Positions 29,019-37,712 of a stretch of 40,178 bases of DNA are shown one piece after another (position 1 is the stretch's first letter; the number at the start of each line of letters is the position of its first letter). The notes below the pieces were generated by a model. That model had not been told where the DNA came from, searched no databases, and saw only the letters and a program-made list of their open reading frames with translations. This stretch comes from Deltaproteobacteria bacterium Ga0077539. GTDB taxonomy: Bacteria; Myxococcota_A; Polyangia; Polyangiales; Ga0077539. The position numbers and the translations under genes are program-made. The stretch lies in the NCBI GenBank assembly GCA_001465015.1, contig LNEO01000213.1, forward strand, positions 1-40,178, given 5' to 3'.

Positions 29019-30803
29019 GTGCTTCGCTCGACCTCCCTCACGCTCATCACTGGTGTCGCCCTCCTCGTCGCGCCCGCTGCGTCGACAGCGCAGGACCTGC
29101 GCAGGACGTATCTCCTCGTCGATCGATTCCAGCCGTCGCTACCGGGGGAGATATTCTCCCAGGTCTCCTCACCGAAATACCTCGGCGGCTGGCCGCTGGT
29201 CATCCGCTCGGGAATGAGCGTGCGATTCTGGGGTCGCCTACCAAACGCAGACAAGCTCTCACTCGACGCTCTTTGGTCGTTGCACCCGACATTTTCGCTG
29301 ACGCCCCACGAGTCGTTCTCGATCTTCCTTGGAGTGCCGATCGCGCTCCAGCAGTTCGGGCTCACCAGCACGATGAATCTGGCTCCCGACGAGGCCATAC
29401 GCGCAGCGTTTCTCGCCCGTGACGGCGCGAGGCTGCTCGATCCGCGGCTCGGTGTGCGCGCGCGAGTGTTCGGGTACTCGCATCAGACGCTGTCGCTGCA
29501 CCTCACGGGGCAGCTGCACCTCGATTCGCAGTGGCTCGATCCGGTCGCGAACAACGGCTCGGATCACAGCGTCCGCGCCCAAGTGCAGCTCTCTGCCGCT
29601 GGCTGCTTGGGACGGTGCATTCCGCGGCACATCTTTGGCAGTTCATTTCGATACGCGATCGAGCTCGGTCCGCACTTGCGCAACTCGCTCACCGTCGACG
29701 GGCGGCGAGTCGGACACGAAGTGCAGATCTCTGGCGCGGCAGGGTTTCAGTGGCGCGGTGCCAGTCCAGTGTTCGGCTCGCTCGAAGTGCGAGGCGCGGT
29801 CGAGCTGATGTCCTGGCATCCGATCGACTCCGCCCACCCTCCGTTCGTGTCCTTCGCGCTGCCTCTTGGCATTGTGCTCTCGCAGGACGTCGATCTGTCC
29901 ATCGCCCCATCCATCGAGAGTCCCACGCTCGGCAGGCTGTCTTACGAATCTCCATCGCAGAGCTCTTGGACACCAGGGATGCACCTGCGCATCGCCTATG
30001 CCCTGCACGACCGCGTGCTCGATCGGCACGTCGAGCAAGGACCGCCCAATCAGCGGTCTCCCACCGCGTCGGAAGAGCAGGACTCCGATCGCGACGGCGT
30101 CGCCGACGTGCGAGACCGCTGCCCCAACGACCCGAGCCCCGAGTGCCTGCTCTGGACCGGCGCACGGCCACGCGAAGCGCCAGGGGGCGTTGTGCCTGTG
30201 GCAGACGACGTGATCACGCGACCCCGCACCGACGTGATCATCACCCGCGGCGTCACGACGCTCGTTCGACCGGTCGTACCGTCGCAGCGAACCAACGGCG
30301 CGGCGCGACGAGGCGCGAATGCGGACCCTGGTTTCGTCTTCGACGACCCTGTACTCGCGCGTCGCGTGGCGGTCGAGTTGAACCAGCTTCGATCGGAGTC
30401 GCAGGTGCTCGTCGCGTTCGCGCTTCGCATCGAGCAAGGCGCTCGCTCGCTTGGAGCAACCGAGCTTCGCGCGCACGCGTTCGCAGCGGTGGCACGAGCC
30501 ATCGTCGGCACGGGCTTGTTGTCGCGCGAGGTTCAGCTCGAGCTGTGGCTCCCCGAGACGCCCGGCGACGAAGAGACAGCGACGGTGTCACGGGATCGAC
30601 TGGGCGTCATTTTGCTGGCGAAGCGTCGCTCGTCCCGCGCTGCCGAGCTGACCGCGAGCCGCTGGATGCCTCGCAGCATGCACTCTCAGCAGACCGTTTC
30701 CGACGACGATGTCGAGACTGAGCTCGAACAGCCGGAGGTCCCAATCAATCGCACATATCGGCCCAGCGACATCGATCCGCTTCGGTCGTTTCTCGCGAAC
30801 TGA
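29019..30803 (+). CDS. Outer-membrane protein with one TSP3-like repeat
   Basis: A 594-residue exported protein. Seen: a signal peptide (LRSTSLTLITGVALLVAPAA to STAQ|D), a long beta-rich region (to about residue 350) with barrel-like alternation, one Ca-binding type repeat (DSDRDGVADVRDRCPNDP, about residue 360) and an alpha/beta C-terminal region (ELNQLRSESQVLVAFALRIE onward) in the place where OmpA-like proteins carry a peptidoglycan-binding domain; the signature is not clear. The organisation parallels the protein at 11895-14048. The GTG at 29019 is preferred, since the ORF's own start at 28902 would put a long polar segment before the signal; GGAG lies about ten bases upstream. The dipeptidase-like gene starts six bases after its stop, so they are co-transcribed. 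Confidence 0.78.
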   Translation: MLRSTSLTLITGVALLVAPAASTAQDLRRTYLLVDRFQPSLPGEIFSQVSSPKYLGGWPLVIRSGMSVRFWGRLPNADKLSLDALWSLHPTFSLTPHESFSIFLGVPIALQQFGLTSTMNLAPDEAIRAAFLARDGARLLDPRLGVRARVFGYSHQTLSLHLTGQLHLDSQWLDPVANNGSDHSVRAQVQLSAAGCLGRCIPRHIFGSSFRYAIELGPHLRNSLTVDGRRVGHEVQISGAAGFQWRGASPVFGSLEVRGAVELMSWHPIDSAHPPFVSFALPLGIVLSQDVDLSIAPSIESPTLGRLSYESPSQSSWTPGMHLRIAYALHDRVLDRHVEQGPPNQRSPTASEEQDSDRDGVADVRDRCPNDPSPECLLWTGARPREAPGGVVPVADDVITRPRTDVIITRGVTTLVRPVVPSQRTNGAARRGANADPGFVFDDPVLARRVAVELNQLRSESQVLVAFALRIEQGARSLGATELRAHAFAAVARAIVGTGLLSREVQLELWLPETPGDEETATVSRDRLGVILLAKRRSSRAAELTASRWMPRSMHSQQTVSDDDVETELEQPEVPINRTYRPSDIDPLRSFLAN

Positions 30804-30809
30804 GCTGCC

Positions 30810-33055
30810 ATGAGAACCTCTTTCGCCGCTGTCGCCGTAGCCTCGCTGTCGCTGCTCCAGTGCGATGCACCCGCGCGCGGGTTGCTCAACCGCTCCGCGG
30901 CGATGAACTCGAGCGGCGCGAGCGCGCCGAGCGCGGAGATCATCGCGATCAACCCGTATCGCGTCGACCGACCGTTCGAGACACACCGGAGCATCACGCT
31001 CACCGATCCAGTGCGGGCGCGGCTCGCGCCCGCTGGACGAATCCATTCGTGTCGTTCGACTGCGACGCGCAGAAGACGCTCGTTGGAACGGTGCGGGTCT
31101 CTCCGCGCATCACGGCCCTGCGCCACGGCTCGACGATCTTGCGCCTCGCGGCGACGAGCGACGCGAGCGCGGTCGAGCTGGTGTTGCAGAAGCCAGCGGC
31201 GGGGTTCGTCGACGCCCACACGCACCCGTGGGCCGCGCTGTCGTACGACAGGCTCGTCGTGTGGGGTCAGCCATGGTGTCCGCTCGAGACGGACGGACGG
31301 CAGTGCAGCGCGAATCACCGAGCGCACCTCGGCGCGACGCGCATCGCGACCGGCGACGTGCACGGCCCGGCGCCGTCGCAGGGCTATCCGTCGTTTGCGG
31401 ACTGGCCCCGCTGGGATAACTGGACGCACATGGTGTCGCACCCCGCGATGCTCTATCGCGCCGTGCAGGGAGGGCTGCGGCTCATCGTCGCGCTCGCGGT
31501 CAACAACTATTCGGGGTGCGTCGGCGCGTTTGGCTTTTCACGCGGGCAGGACAGTCGCTGCGCGGACGACGACTTGACGGTGATCGAGCAGATTCGCGCC
31601 GCGTATTGGACGCAGGCGTTGGTCGACGCGCAGTCGGGAGGCGAAGGCCGAGGGTGGTTTCGAATCGTCCGAAACCCGCGCGAGGCGCGGCAAGTGATGT
31701 CCGAAGGAAAGCTCGCCGTCGTTTTGGGCATCGAAGTGGACTCTCCCTTCGGCTGCGGTCCGGGCGACGCGCGATGCACGATCGAGTATCTGCAGCGACG
31801 GCTCGACGAGGCGTACGCATGCGGGGTGCGCCACATGTTTCCGATTCACTTCTGGGACAACGCGATGGGGTCGGCGGGCCTGCAGCACGAGCTGTCGGGG
31901 CCTGCCGCCAGCGCAGTGGCATCAGCGGACCCGCGGTACGAGTGGCAAGGCGCGCGGCACATTGGTGATCGCGGTCGCCTTCCGTGGCCTGACTCTCTGC
32001 TCGAAGGCGTGGGCGCGGTCAATCGTGGCGGGCTCACGCGGCTCGGTCGTCAGTTCATTCGAGAGATGATGTTGCGGCGAATGCTGATCGACGTCGATCA
32101 CCAGAGTGATCGGAGCACGAGCGACGTGTTCTCGATCGTCGATGACGTCAGCGCACGATGGCAACAGTACGAAGAGCGCTTTGCGTATCCGGTGATCGGC
32201 GGCCACATCACGACGCTGGCGTTGACCGCGGGCGACGCGCGGCAAGAAGGGCAGATGACGCCCGAAGAGCTTGGGAGAATCCGTGACGTGGGCGGGATGG
32301 TCGCGGTGATCACGCGACCAGTGAAAGACCGGAGCTGGCAGCTCGAGCCAGACGAGGGGCGGCAGCAGCGATGCCTCGCTTCTCAGTGGGCGTGCGACAG
32401 CGTCGCGTTCGACGAGCCGGGCACGTCTCAGTCCATCGCGCACCAGTTGCTGGCGGCGGCGGCGGTGTTTCCGAGCGGCGTTGGGTTGGGGACAGATTTC
32501 AACGGCGGCAACGTGCAAGTGGCGCCACGGTCGCACGATTTGATGAGCTATCCGGTCGAGCTTCATCGTCGGCAGGATTCTTCAGCCGACAGCGGCTCGT
32601 GGTCGTCCTCGGTCGTCACGCGCGATCGCTGGTCGAGCCCCCGCGCGCGATTCGCGACGCTCCATCAGCACCGCATCTTCGCCCATGGAACCAGCGACGT
32701 CTGCGCCCCCAGCACCGACGACGACCGCGCCAACAACGGAGCCCACTCGTTCGACTACGCTCGCGACGGTCTCGCCCACGCGGGCATGCTCCCGGATCTG
32801 CTCTGGGACCTGCGCGCGCAACACGTCTCCGACACCTTGATCGACAACACGCTCCGCTCGGCCGAAGAGTACGTCGCTGTTTGGGAGCGCGCCGAAATCG
32901 CCGCCGAAAGGCTGGGGTTCGCGTTTCCAAACGGCGCGGGCGGCGCGTGTCCTTGGGACGTCCACGGTCGTCCCGAATGCCAGCGCGTCCAAGACTCGGT
33001 GCGCTGTCAATCACCGCGCTACTGCGAAGACGCCCATACTGGAGTCTCCCGATGA
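30810..33055 (+). pseudogene. M19 (membrane dipeptidase)-like metallohydrolase lipoprotein, interrupted by an apparent frameshift
   Basis: The first ~70 codons (30810 to about 31020) encode a lipoprotein signal (MRTSFAAVAVASLSLLQC) and a coding-biased segment. Between about 31011 and 31045 the reading frame changes (net -1) into a second frame that runs to 33055. That frame carries the catalytic part: metal-binding DAHTHPW at 31211, LGIEVDSPFG, LIDVDHQS (about 32086), YPVIGGH, and GLGTDFNGGN (about 32490), the order seen in renal-dipeptidase-like amidohydrolases. Neither frame alone is a complete protein. It is either a disrupted gene or a base error in the sequence; the two halves keep the usual coding bias, so decay would be recent. 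The stop overlaps the next start (ATGA at 33052-33055). Confidence 0.82.
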
Positions 33056-34851
33056 CGGCGCGTTCGCCGTCTTGGTCCGGGTGGTGGATCGCGCTCGTCA
33101 CGGTCGTGAGCGCGCTGATCATCCCGCGAGTGCTGCGCTCGCAGACCGCGGACAACACTCGGCTGCGCGGCCGGAGCTCGCTGCGGTGCAGCGCGATCCT
33201 CGCCCAGCCGCTGCTCCCGTTTCCGAGCGGGTCGAGTCGACGCGATGCCGGGCGCGGCAACCTCGGGCCTGGTGGCACGTCGGTGCGCGCTCCCGAGTGC
33301 GCGCGTTCGGCGCTCGGCGAGCGATGCGCGGCGTTGTTCTCCGAAGACCTGACCCTCGACGCGGGCTGGTCGGAGATCAACTTGGAGTGCGACCGTGACT
33401 CTGGCGCGTCCCCGTGGGCCTGCTTCGCAATAGGAAGGCGCGCGCGTGCGCGAGGGCAGCTGCGCGACGCGCCTATCCCTCTCGCGCGCGCTTGTTCTGC
33501 CGGCGTGATCGACGCGTGCGAAGAGCTCACAGCATCGTTCGATGTCGCGAACCCTGAGACGGAAGTTGCCTTCGAACAACGGGAGCTCGACAGCATCGCA
33601 GACGCGTTCGACCACGCAGAGTGTTGGTTCTCGGAGGCGTGTCGCCTCCGGTCGAACTCGCCGGCCTGTTCTGCCACGTTCGCCATTCGCACGGCGCGCT
33701 ATCGTTTGGGCTGCTTCCAGGGGGCGTTGATGCTGGACGGCGGCACGGCGGACGCCGCAGATATTCTCGGGCCTTGTCGAGGGCTCGCGCGCAGCCTCGA
33801 ATCGCCGGTCGCCGCGCTCCCTCGGAATCGGTTGCCCGACTCGGGCATGGTGAACGGCGGGTCCAGTGAAGACGCGACCGCGCCGGGACCGATCGTTGAA
33901 TTGCCCGACTCTCCGCTGCGCACGGTGAACGCGGACCTGGCGACGCTCGAGCGTGCCTGTGGAGTGCGGCCCACCGCGGATCAGTGCGGGCAATTGGGCG
34001 GTGACGAAGCGTGCGCGATCCTGCTCTCGCTGCTGGTGCGCTACCAGCACGAGCATGTTCGGTGCGTGCCCGAGTGGGCGCAGCAGCGATGCAACGTCGA
34101 AGAGGTTTCGCCGATTCGCGAGCACCAGTCGACGTGGAGCCGAACGTGCGCGGGGGTCGTAAGGCTCGCGTCGCACGGCGAGTTCGAGGTCGGCTCGGCG
34201 TCGAACAGGAGCGTTGGGTCTGCGATTCAACGGATTTGCGCTGCTCCGCGCAGCCCCGAGCTCACAGCGGAGTGCGCGGAGCGCAGGCAACACACGAGGC
34301 TCCAGTCCTCGACGGTGCGCTCCAACCTGCGCACGAACGATCGCGTGGACGCTCCGTGGCTCGCCTTTGACGGTCCGCTGGGCTTCTCGAGCGAGCTTCG
34401 CTTTGCGGCGCTCTCGCCGCTGCATTCGTGGTTTGCTGCGTCCGCTGGTGGCGGAGGGCGCCTGCGCTGGTATTGGTTCGAGATGGGCTTCGGCGCGGAT
34501 GCGCAGTGGCGGGTCGAACTCACCCGCGCGAACAGCGTCGAGGGGCACTGGTTTGATTTGATGTTCGCGATTCAACCTGGATTCGTGATCGCGTCGTCGT
34601 GGCCGCGGCGAGCGACAGCGCCGCGGGACTTTCTCTGGACGATCTCCGCCGGTGCGTTGCTACGCGGCGGTCCGTCGCTCTCGTTCTCGCTCACTACCGC
34701 GTGGAACGCCGACGTCGGCGGCTACCTCCGCCTCAGCCGTCACCGCAGCAGCAACTTTGGATCTGGCTGGGGCGTCGAGCTCTCGCTCTCGGGCGCCTCG
34801 TGGACCAACTGGAACGCGACCGGCGCAGCGCGCTTCGTGTTGTACTTGTGA
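33052..34851 (+). CDS. Exported Cys-rich protein with Sel1-like segment and probable C-terminal beta-barrel
   Basis: A 599-residue protein. Seen: an N-terminal hydrophobic anchor (WWIALVTVVSALIIPRVL), a Cys-rich central part with a Sel1-like helix pair (ACFAIGRRARARGQLRDAPI followed by LARACSAGVIDACEEL) and further Cys spaced as in disulphide-linked helical repeats. The last ~150 residues alternate hydrophobic and polar residues with many aromatics and end in FVLYL, as outer-membrane barrels do. The ATG at 33052 overlaps the dipeptidase stop by four bases, and GGAG lies just upstream, so this start is secure. It ends next to a cluster of hairpins. Function unknown. Confidence 0.78.
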   Translation: MTARSPSWSGWWIALVTVVSALIIPRVLRSQTADNTRLRGRSSLRCSAILAQPLLPFPSGSSRRDAGRGNLGPGGTSVRAPECARSALGERCAALFSEDLTLDAGWSEINLECDRDSGASPWACFAIGRRARARGQLRDAPIPLARACSAGVIDACEELTASFDVANPETEVAFEQRELDSIADAFDHAECWFSEACRLRSNSPACSATFAIRTARYRLGCFQGALMLDGGTADAADILGPCRGLARSLESPVAALPRNRLPDSGMVNGGSSEDATAPGPIVELPDSPLRTVNADLATLERACGVRPTADQCGQLGGDEACAILLSLLVRYQHEHVRCVPEWAQQRCNVEEVSPIREHQSTWSRTCAGVVRLASHGEFEVGSASNRSVGSAIQRICAAPRSPELTAECAERRQHTRLQSSTVRSNLRTNDRVDAPWLAFDGPLGFSSELRFAALSPLHSWFAASAGGGGRLRWYWFEMGFGADAQWRVELTRANSVEGHWFDLMFAIQPGFVIASSWPRRATAPRDFLWTISAGALLRGGPSLSFSLTTAWNADVGGYLRLSRHRSSNFGSGWGVELSLSGASWTNWNATGAARFVLYL

Positions 34852-34862
34852 AGGGATCGATT

Positions 34863-34881
34863 CCGTCCGACGAACGGACGG
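34863..34881 (+). terminator. Hairpin after the Cys-rich exported gene
   Basis: CCGTCCG (34863-34869) and CGGACGG (34875-34881) form a perfect 7-bp stem with a five-base loop, eleven bases past the stop at 34851. A second stem, CCTCGG/CCGAGG (34884-34889 and 34896-34901), follows. There is no T-run, so an intrinsic terminator is only probable. Confidence 0.5.
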
Positions 34882-34910
34882 CGCCTCGGCTATCCCCGAG
34901 GATTTCGAGA

Positions 34911-34947
34911 GGGACCGATCGGTCCTCGGGTGGGACCGATCGGTCCC
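34911..34947. repeat. Paired palindrome (copy 2)
   Basis: GGGACCGATCGGTCC (34911-34925) and GGGACCGATCGGTCCC (34932-34947). This is the inverted counterpart of the pair at 25103-25138: the reverse complement of that pair, read across the spacer, differs at one base (CTCGGTT there, CTCGGGT here). It lies between convergent genes, next to two other hairpins. Confidence 0.88.
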
Positions 34948-34964
34948 GCGCGCGCCCCCTATCG

Positions 34965-35564
34965 CTACCCGCTGCGTTGCCACTCGCGCAGCGCTCGCCC
35001 GGGGCACGCGGTGTGGCCGGGGTGCACTTCGCCGTGTCCGTGCACGGCGTTCGACGCGATCCCGTAGCGACGTTGCAGCGCTCGCAGCAGTCTCGTCAGC
35101 GACGCGAGCTGAGCCCGCGTGGGGCGAGAGCGCTCGAAGTCTCCCACGAGGCACACGCCGATCGCGTGCGCCGCGACGCTCGATCCGCGCTCGTCGCGGA
35201 GGCGCGCAGCGACGTGAGCCCCTTGCTGTTGCAAGCGCCAGCGCGAGCCCGCTTCGATGTGTCCGTCGGGCATTCCGCGGCCGTTGCCGATGACGAAGTG
35301 ATAGGCCATTCCGTAGGCGAAGCGGCGGTGGCCTCGGTGCCACGCCTCGAACGCCTGCGGGCTGCCTGCGGGCGTCGCGCTGTGGTGCAGCACGATCGTG
35401 CGCCATCTCCGGCCCGCGCCTCGATGCGCGAGCACAGCGCGCAGCGCGCGAGCTTCGTTCACCGACCTTGCGCGCTGCGCTTCCGCAGGAGCGGCGCCGA
35501 CGACGAGCGCCGCCGCGACGAGAACCCCGAAAACAATTCGACCGACCGCGTGCGTGTCGCTCAT
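34965..35564 (-). CDS. N-acetylmuramoyl-L-alanine amidase / peptidoglycan-recognition-like protein, exported
   Basis: A 199-residue protein with a signal peptide (MSDTHAVGRIVFGVLVAAAL to PAEA|Q) and an Amidase_2 domain. Seen: zinc-ligand region IVLHHSATP (H60/H61), a YGMAYHFVIGNG core, HIEAGSRW, IGVCLVGDF, and a C-terminal GHGEVHPGHTACPG that supplies a second histidine and the cysteine ligand. These match zinc amidases that cut the lactyl-peptide bond of peptidoglycan; the ligand set looks intact. The ATG at 35564 gives a clean signal peptide; the frame is open further upstream without coding bias. It converges on the exported gene ending at 34851. Confidence 0.9.
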   Translation of the reverse strand: MSDTHAVGRIVFGVLVAAALVVGAAPAEAQRARSVNEARALRAVLAHRGAGRRWRTIVLHHSATPAGSPQAFEAWHRGHRRFAYGMAYHFVIGNGRGMPDGHIEAGSRWRLQQQGAHVAARLRDERGSSVAAHAIGVCLVGDFERSRPTRAQLASLTRLLRALQRRYGIASNAVHGHGEVHPGHTACPGRALREWQRSG

Positions 35565-35717
35565 CGTCGCGCTTTCACTGGACCGCGACCTTCGCCCGGC
35601 TCGGACCGCCGCCGCAAATTCTCGCCCTGCCTCGAGAAAACACCGCACCTACGCGCCCTCTGACACGCGCCGCGCAAGACTTGCATTCGCGCCAGAGTTG
35701 CGCGAGTTTCCGCGCCC

Positions 35718-36545
35718 ATGAACAAGAACGCTCTCTTTGGTTTCGTCGCGGCCGCGTGCGCGGTCGCGCTTCTTCCTTCGACCGCCAGCGCGTTCAGCGG
35801 CGGACGCACAGGGTCGACCACGACGGGCTGCTCGTGCCACAGCCCCACGGCGGACACAACAACGATGGTCCGCATCGAGGGACCGACCACGGCGGCCCCG
35901 AACGAAGTCGTCATGCTGCGCTTCGTGATCGAGTCGGCGACGCGAATGCAAGCCGGCTTCAACATCGGATCGACGATGGGCACCCTCGCCACCAGCGCGC
36001 CCAACACGCGCGTGGCGAGCGGCGAGCTGACGCAGTCATCGACGCTGTCTCGGATGGCTGGTGCCACTTCGATCACGATTCCCTTCACGTGGATGGCACC
36101 CAACGTCACCGGCGCGCAGACGATCAACGCCGTGGGCAACGCCGTCAACGGCAACGGCGCCAACAGCGGCGACGGGTGGAACCGCGCCACACACATGATC
36201 ACGGTCATGGCGGGAACGCCGGACTCCGGGATCGTTCCGCCCGACTCCGGTGCGGGCCCGGCCGACAGCGGCGTCGGTCCCGCGGACAGCGGCGTCGGTC
36301 CATCGGACAGCGGAGTTGCGCCCGCGGACAGCGGCGTTGGCCCATCGGATAGCGGCGCTGCTCCCCCTGCGGACAGCGGCGTCGGCCCGTCGGACAGCGG
36401 CGTCGCCGCGGACAGCGGCCGCCCAATGATGATGACCGGCGGCTGCGGCTGCACCACGGCGCCATCGCACGTCGACCCGCGCGGCGCGCTCGCGGCCCTC
36501 GCGGCGCTCGGCGCCATCGTGACGCGCCGTCGCGCTCGTCGCTGA
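35718..36545 (+). CDS. Choice-of-anchor-V-like surface protein with DSG repeats and MYXO-CTERM tail
   Basis: A 275-residue surface protein. Seen: a signal peptide ending STASA|F, then FSGGRTG with a CSCH motif (GCSCHSP), a beta-sandwich-like region to about residue 165, a low-complexity stretch of PxDSG units (DSGVGPADSGVGPSDSG and similar, about 172-230), and a C-terminal MYXO-CTERM sorting signal: GGCGC, a hydrophobic helix and an Arg-rich end (TRRRARR). MYXO-CTERM is a myxobacterial marker that directs cleavage by a dedicated protease and attachment to the outer surface. The CSCH resembles the Cys/His pair that starts choice-of-anchor V domains; heme binding is not implied, because the CxxCH spacing is absent. 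Confidence 0.85.
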   Translation: MNKNALFGFVAAACAVALLPSTASAFSGGRTGSTTTGCSCHSPTADTTTMVRIEGPTTAAPNEVVMLRFVIESATRMQAGFNIGSTMGTLATSAPNTRVASGELTQSSTLSRMAGATSITIPFTWMAPNVTGAQTINAVGNAVNGNGANSGDGWNRATHMITVMAGTPDSGIVPPDSGAGPADSGVGPADSGVGPSDSGVAPADSGVGPSDSGAAPPADSGVGPSDSGVAADSGRPMMMTGGCGCTTAPSHVDPRGALAALAALGAIVTRRRARR

Positions 36546-36589
36546 CCGTTCGTAAAACAGAACGAAGCGCACACGACCGGGGAAAACGC

Positions 36590-36616
36590 TTGTAAAGCAC
36601 GCGGATGGGCTACACT
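36590..36616 (+). promoter_or_regulatory. Possible sigma70-type promoter ahead of the Cys-rich lipoprotein
   Basis: TTGTAA (36590-36595) and TACACT (36611-36616) resemble -35 and -10 boxes with a 15-base spacer, shorter than the optimum. The ATG at 36630 lies 13 bases after the -10, which would leave a very short leader. This is a weak call made because the sequence is locally AT-richer than its surroundings. Confidence 0.3.
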
Positions 36617-36629
36617 GCTCACCGCTGCC

Positions 36630-37697
36630 ATGACTTCTCTTCGTGTCGCTCGTCGCGCGCCTCTGGGCGTCCTCTTGCTCGCAGCGCTCGCTGCGGGCGC
36701 ATGCACGACCGTTCCGATGCGCGACCGCGACAGCGGTGAGGGCGGGACGAGCGCCATCGACGCGCAGGCGCAAGACGTTCAACAACCGCCCAGCGATCAG
36801 CAGCCGGTCGATCAGCAGTCGCCTCCCAACGACGTCCCCGATCCACTGGACGCCGGCGTTGCGGAAATGGACACCGGCACCAGCATCGACACCGGCGTCG
36901 GGGGCACGGACACGGGCGTCGACGTTCGACCCGCGACGGACACGGGCGTCGACGTTCGTCCGGCGACCGACACGGGCGTGGACGTTCGCACGGATACCGG
37001 CGTCGACGTTCGACCCGTGACGGACACGGGCGTGGACGTTCGCACGGACACGGGCGTGGACACCGGCGTGGACACCGGCGTGGACTCGTCTGCTCCGTGC
37101 CCGATCGGGCAGGTGCGTTGCTCGGGAGTGTGCGTCGACTTGAACACCAGCGAGTCGAACTGCGGTCGCTGCGGAGCGACCTGCCCGTTCGGTCCCAACT
37201 CTCGCCCTGTGTGCAGCGCGGCACGCTGCTCGATTTCGTGTGCGCGAAACTTCGACGATTGCAACATGATGGCCGCGGACGGCTGCGAAGCGTCGCTCTT
37301 GAGTTCGCCCAACTGCGGCGGCTGCGGCAATCTCTGCTTCCGCTCTCAGGTGTGCACCACGGGGGGATGCGCGTCCTGCTTGACCGGTCTGATCGCTTGC
37401 TCGAACGCGTGCGTCAACACGCAGACCGACGTCAACAACTGCGGCAGCTGCGGCTACGTGTGCCCCGCGCCGCCGGCGGGCCTCGGGCCCGCTCGGTGCA
37501 CGAGCGGCCGCTGCTACCACGGCGCGACGTGCGATCCGCAGCGCGCGGACTGCGACCGCGACGGCACCAACGGCTACGAGGTCAACACCGACACGAACAG
37601 CTCGAACTGCGGCGCCTGCGGCACCATGTGCCCAGTGGGGACAGCGTGCTGCAACGGCGCGTGCAGATCGACCGCGTTGCTCTGCCCACGCTGCTGA
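36630..37697 (+). CDS. Lipoprotein with DTGVD repeats and Cys-rich modules
   Basis: A 355-residue protein. Seen: a lipoprotein signal (LLLAALAAGAC, Cys25), an Asp/Gln/Pro-rich linker, a run of TDTGVDVR and DTGVDTGVD repeats (about residues 82-152), and a Cys-rich second half with repeats of the pattern C-x2-G-x-C-x3-N-x-N-C-G-x-C-G-x2-C, including SNCGRCGATC, NNCGSCGYVC and SNCGACGTMC. Such modules are common in secreted myxobacterial proteins and probably form disulphide-linked surface domains. The ATG at 36630 follows a possible promoter. It converges on prkA with 15 bases between stops. Function unknown; it may mediate surface interactions. Confidence 0.82.
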   Translation: MTSLRVARRAPLGVLLLAALAAGACTTVPMRDRDSGEGGTSAIDAQAQDVQQPPSDQQPVDQQSPPNDVPDPLDAGVAEMDTGTSIDTGVGGTDTGVDVRPATDTGVDVRPATDTGVDVRTDTGVDVRPVTDTGVDVRTDTGVDTGVDTGVDSSAPCPIGQVRCSGVCVDLNTSESNCGRCGATCPFGPNSRPVCSAARCSISCARNFDDCNMMAADGCEASLLSSPNCGGCGNLCFRSQVCTTGGCASCLTGLIACSNACVNTQTDVNNCGSCGYVCPAPPAGLGPARCTSGRCYHGATCDPQRADCDRDGTNGYEVNTDTNSSNCGACGTMCPVGTACCNGACRSTALLCPRC

Positions 37698-37712
37698 TCG
37701 CTCAGCGGACGC

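Noticed and set aside
32371..33051. Upstream extension of the Cys-rich exported protein frame
   Set aside because: It overlaps the dipeptidase-like gene; the ATG at 33052 has a ribosome-binding site and a membrane anchor directly after it.
35823..35845. Heme-binding c-type cytochrome motif
   Set aside because: The motif is CSCH, not CxxCH, so covalent heme attachment is not supported.
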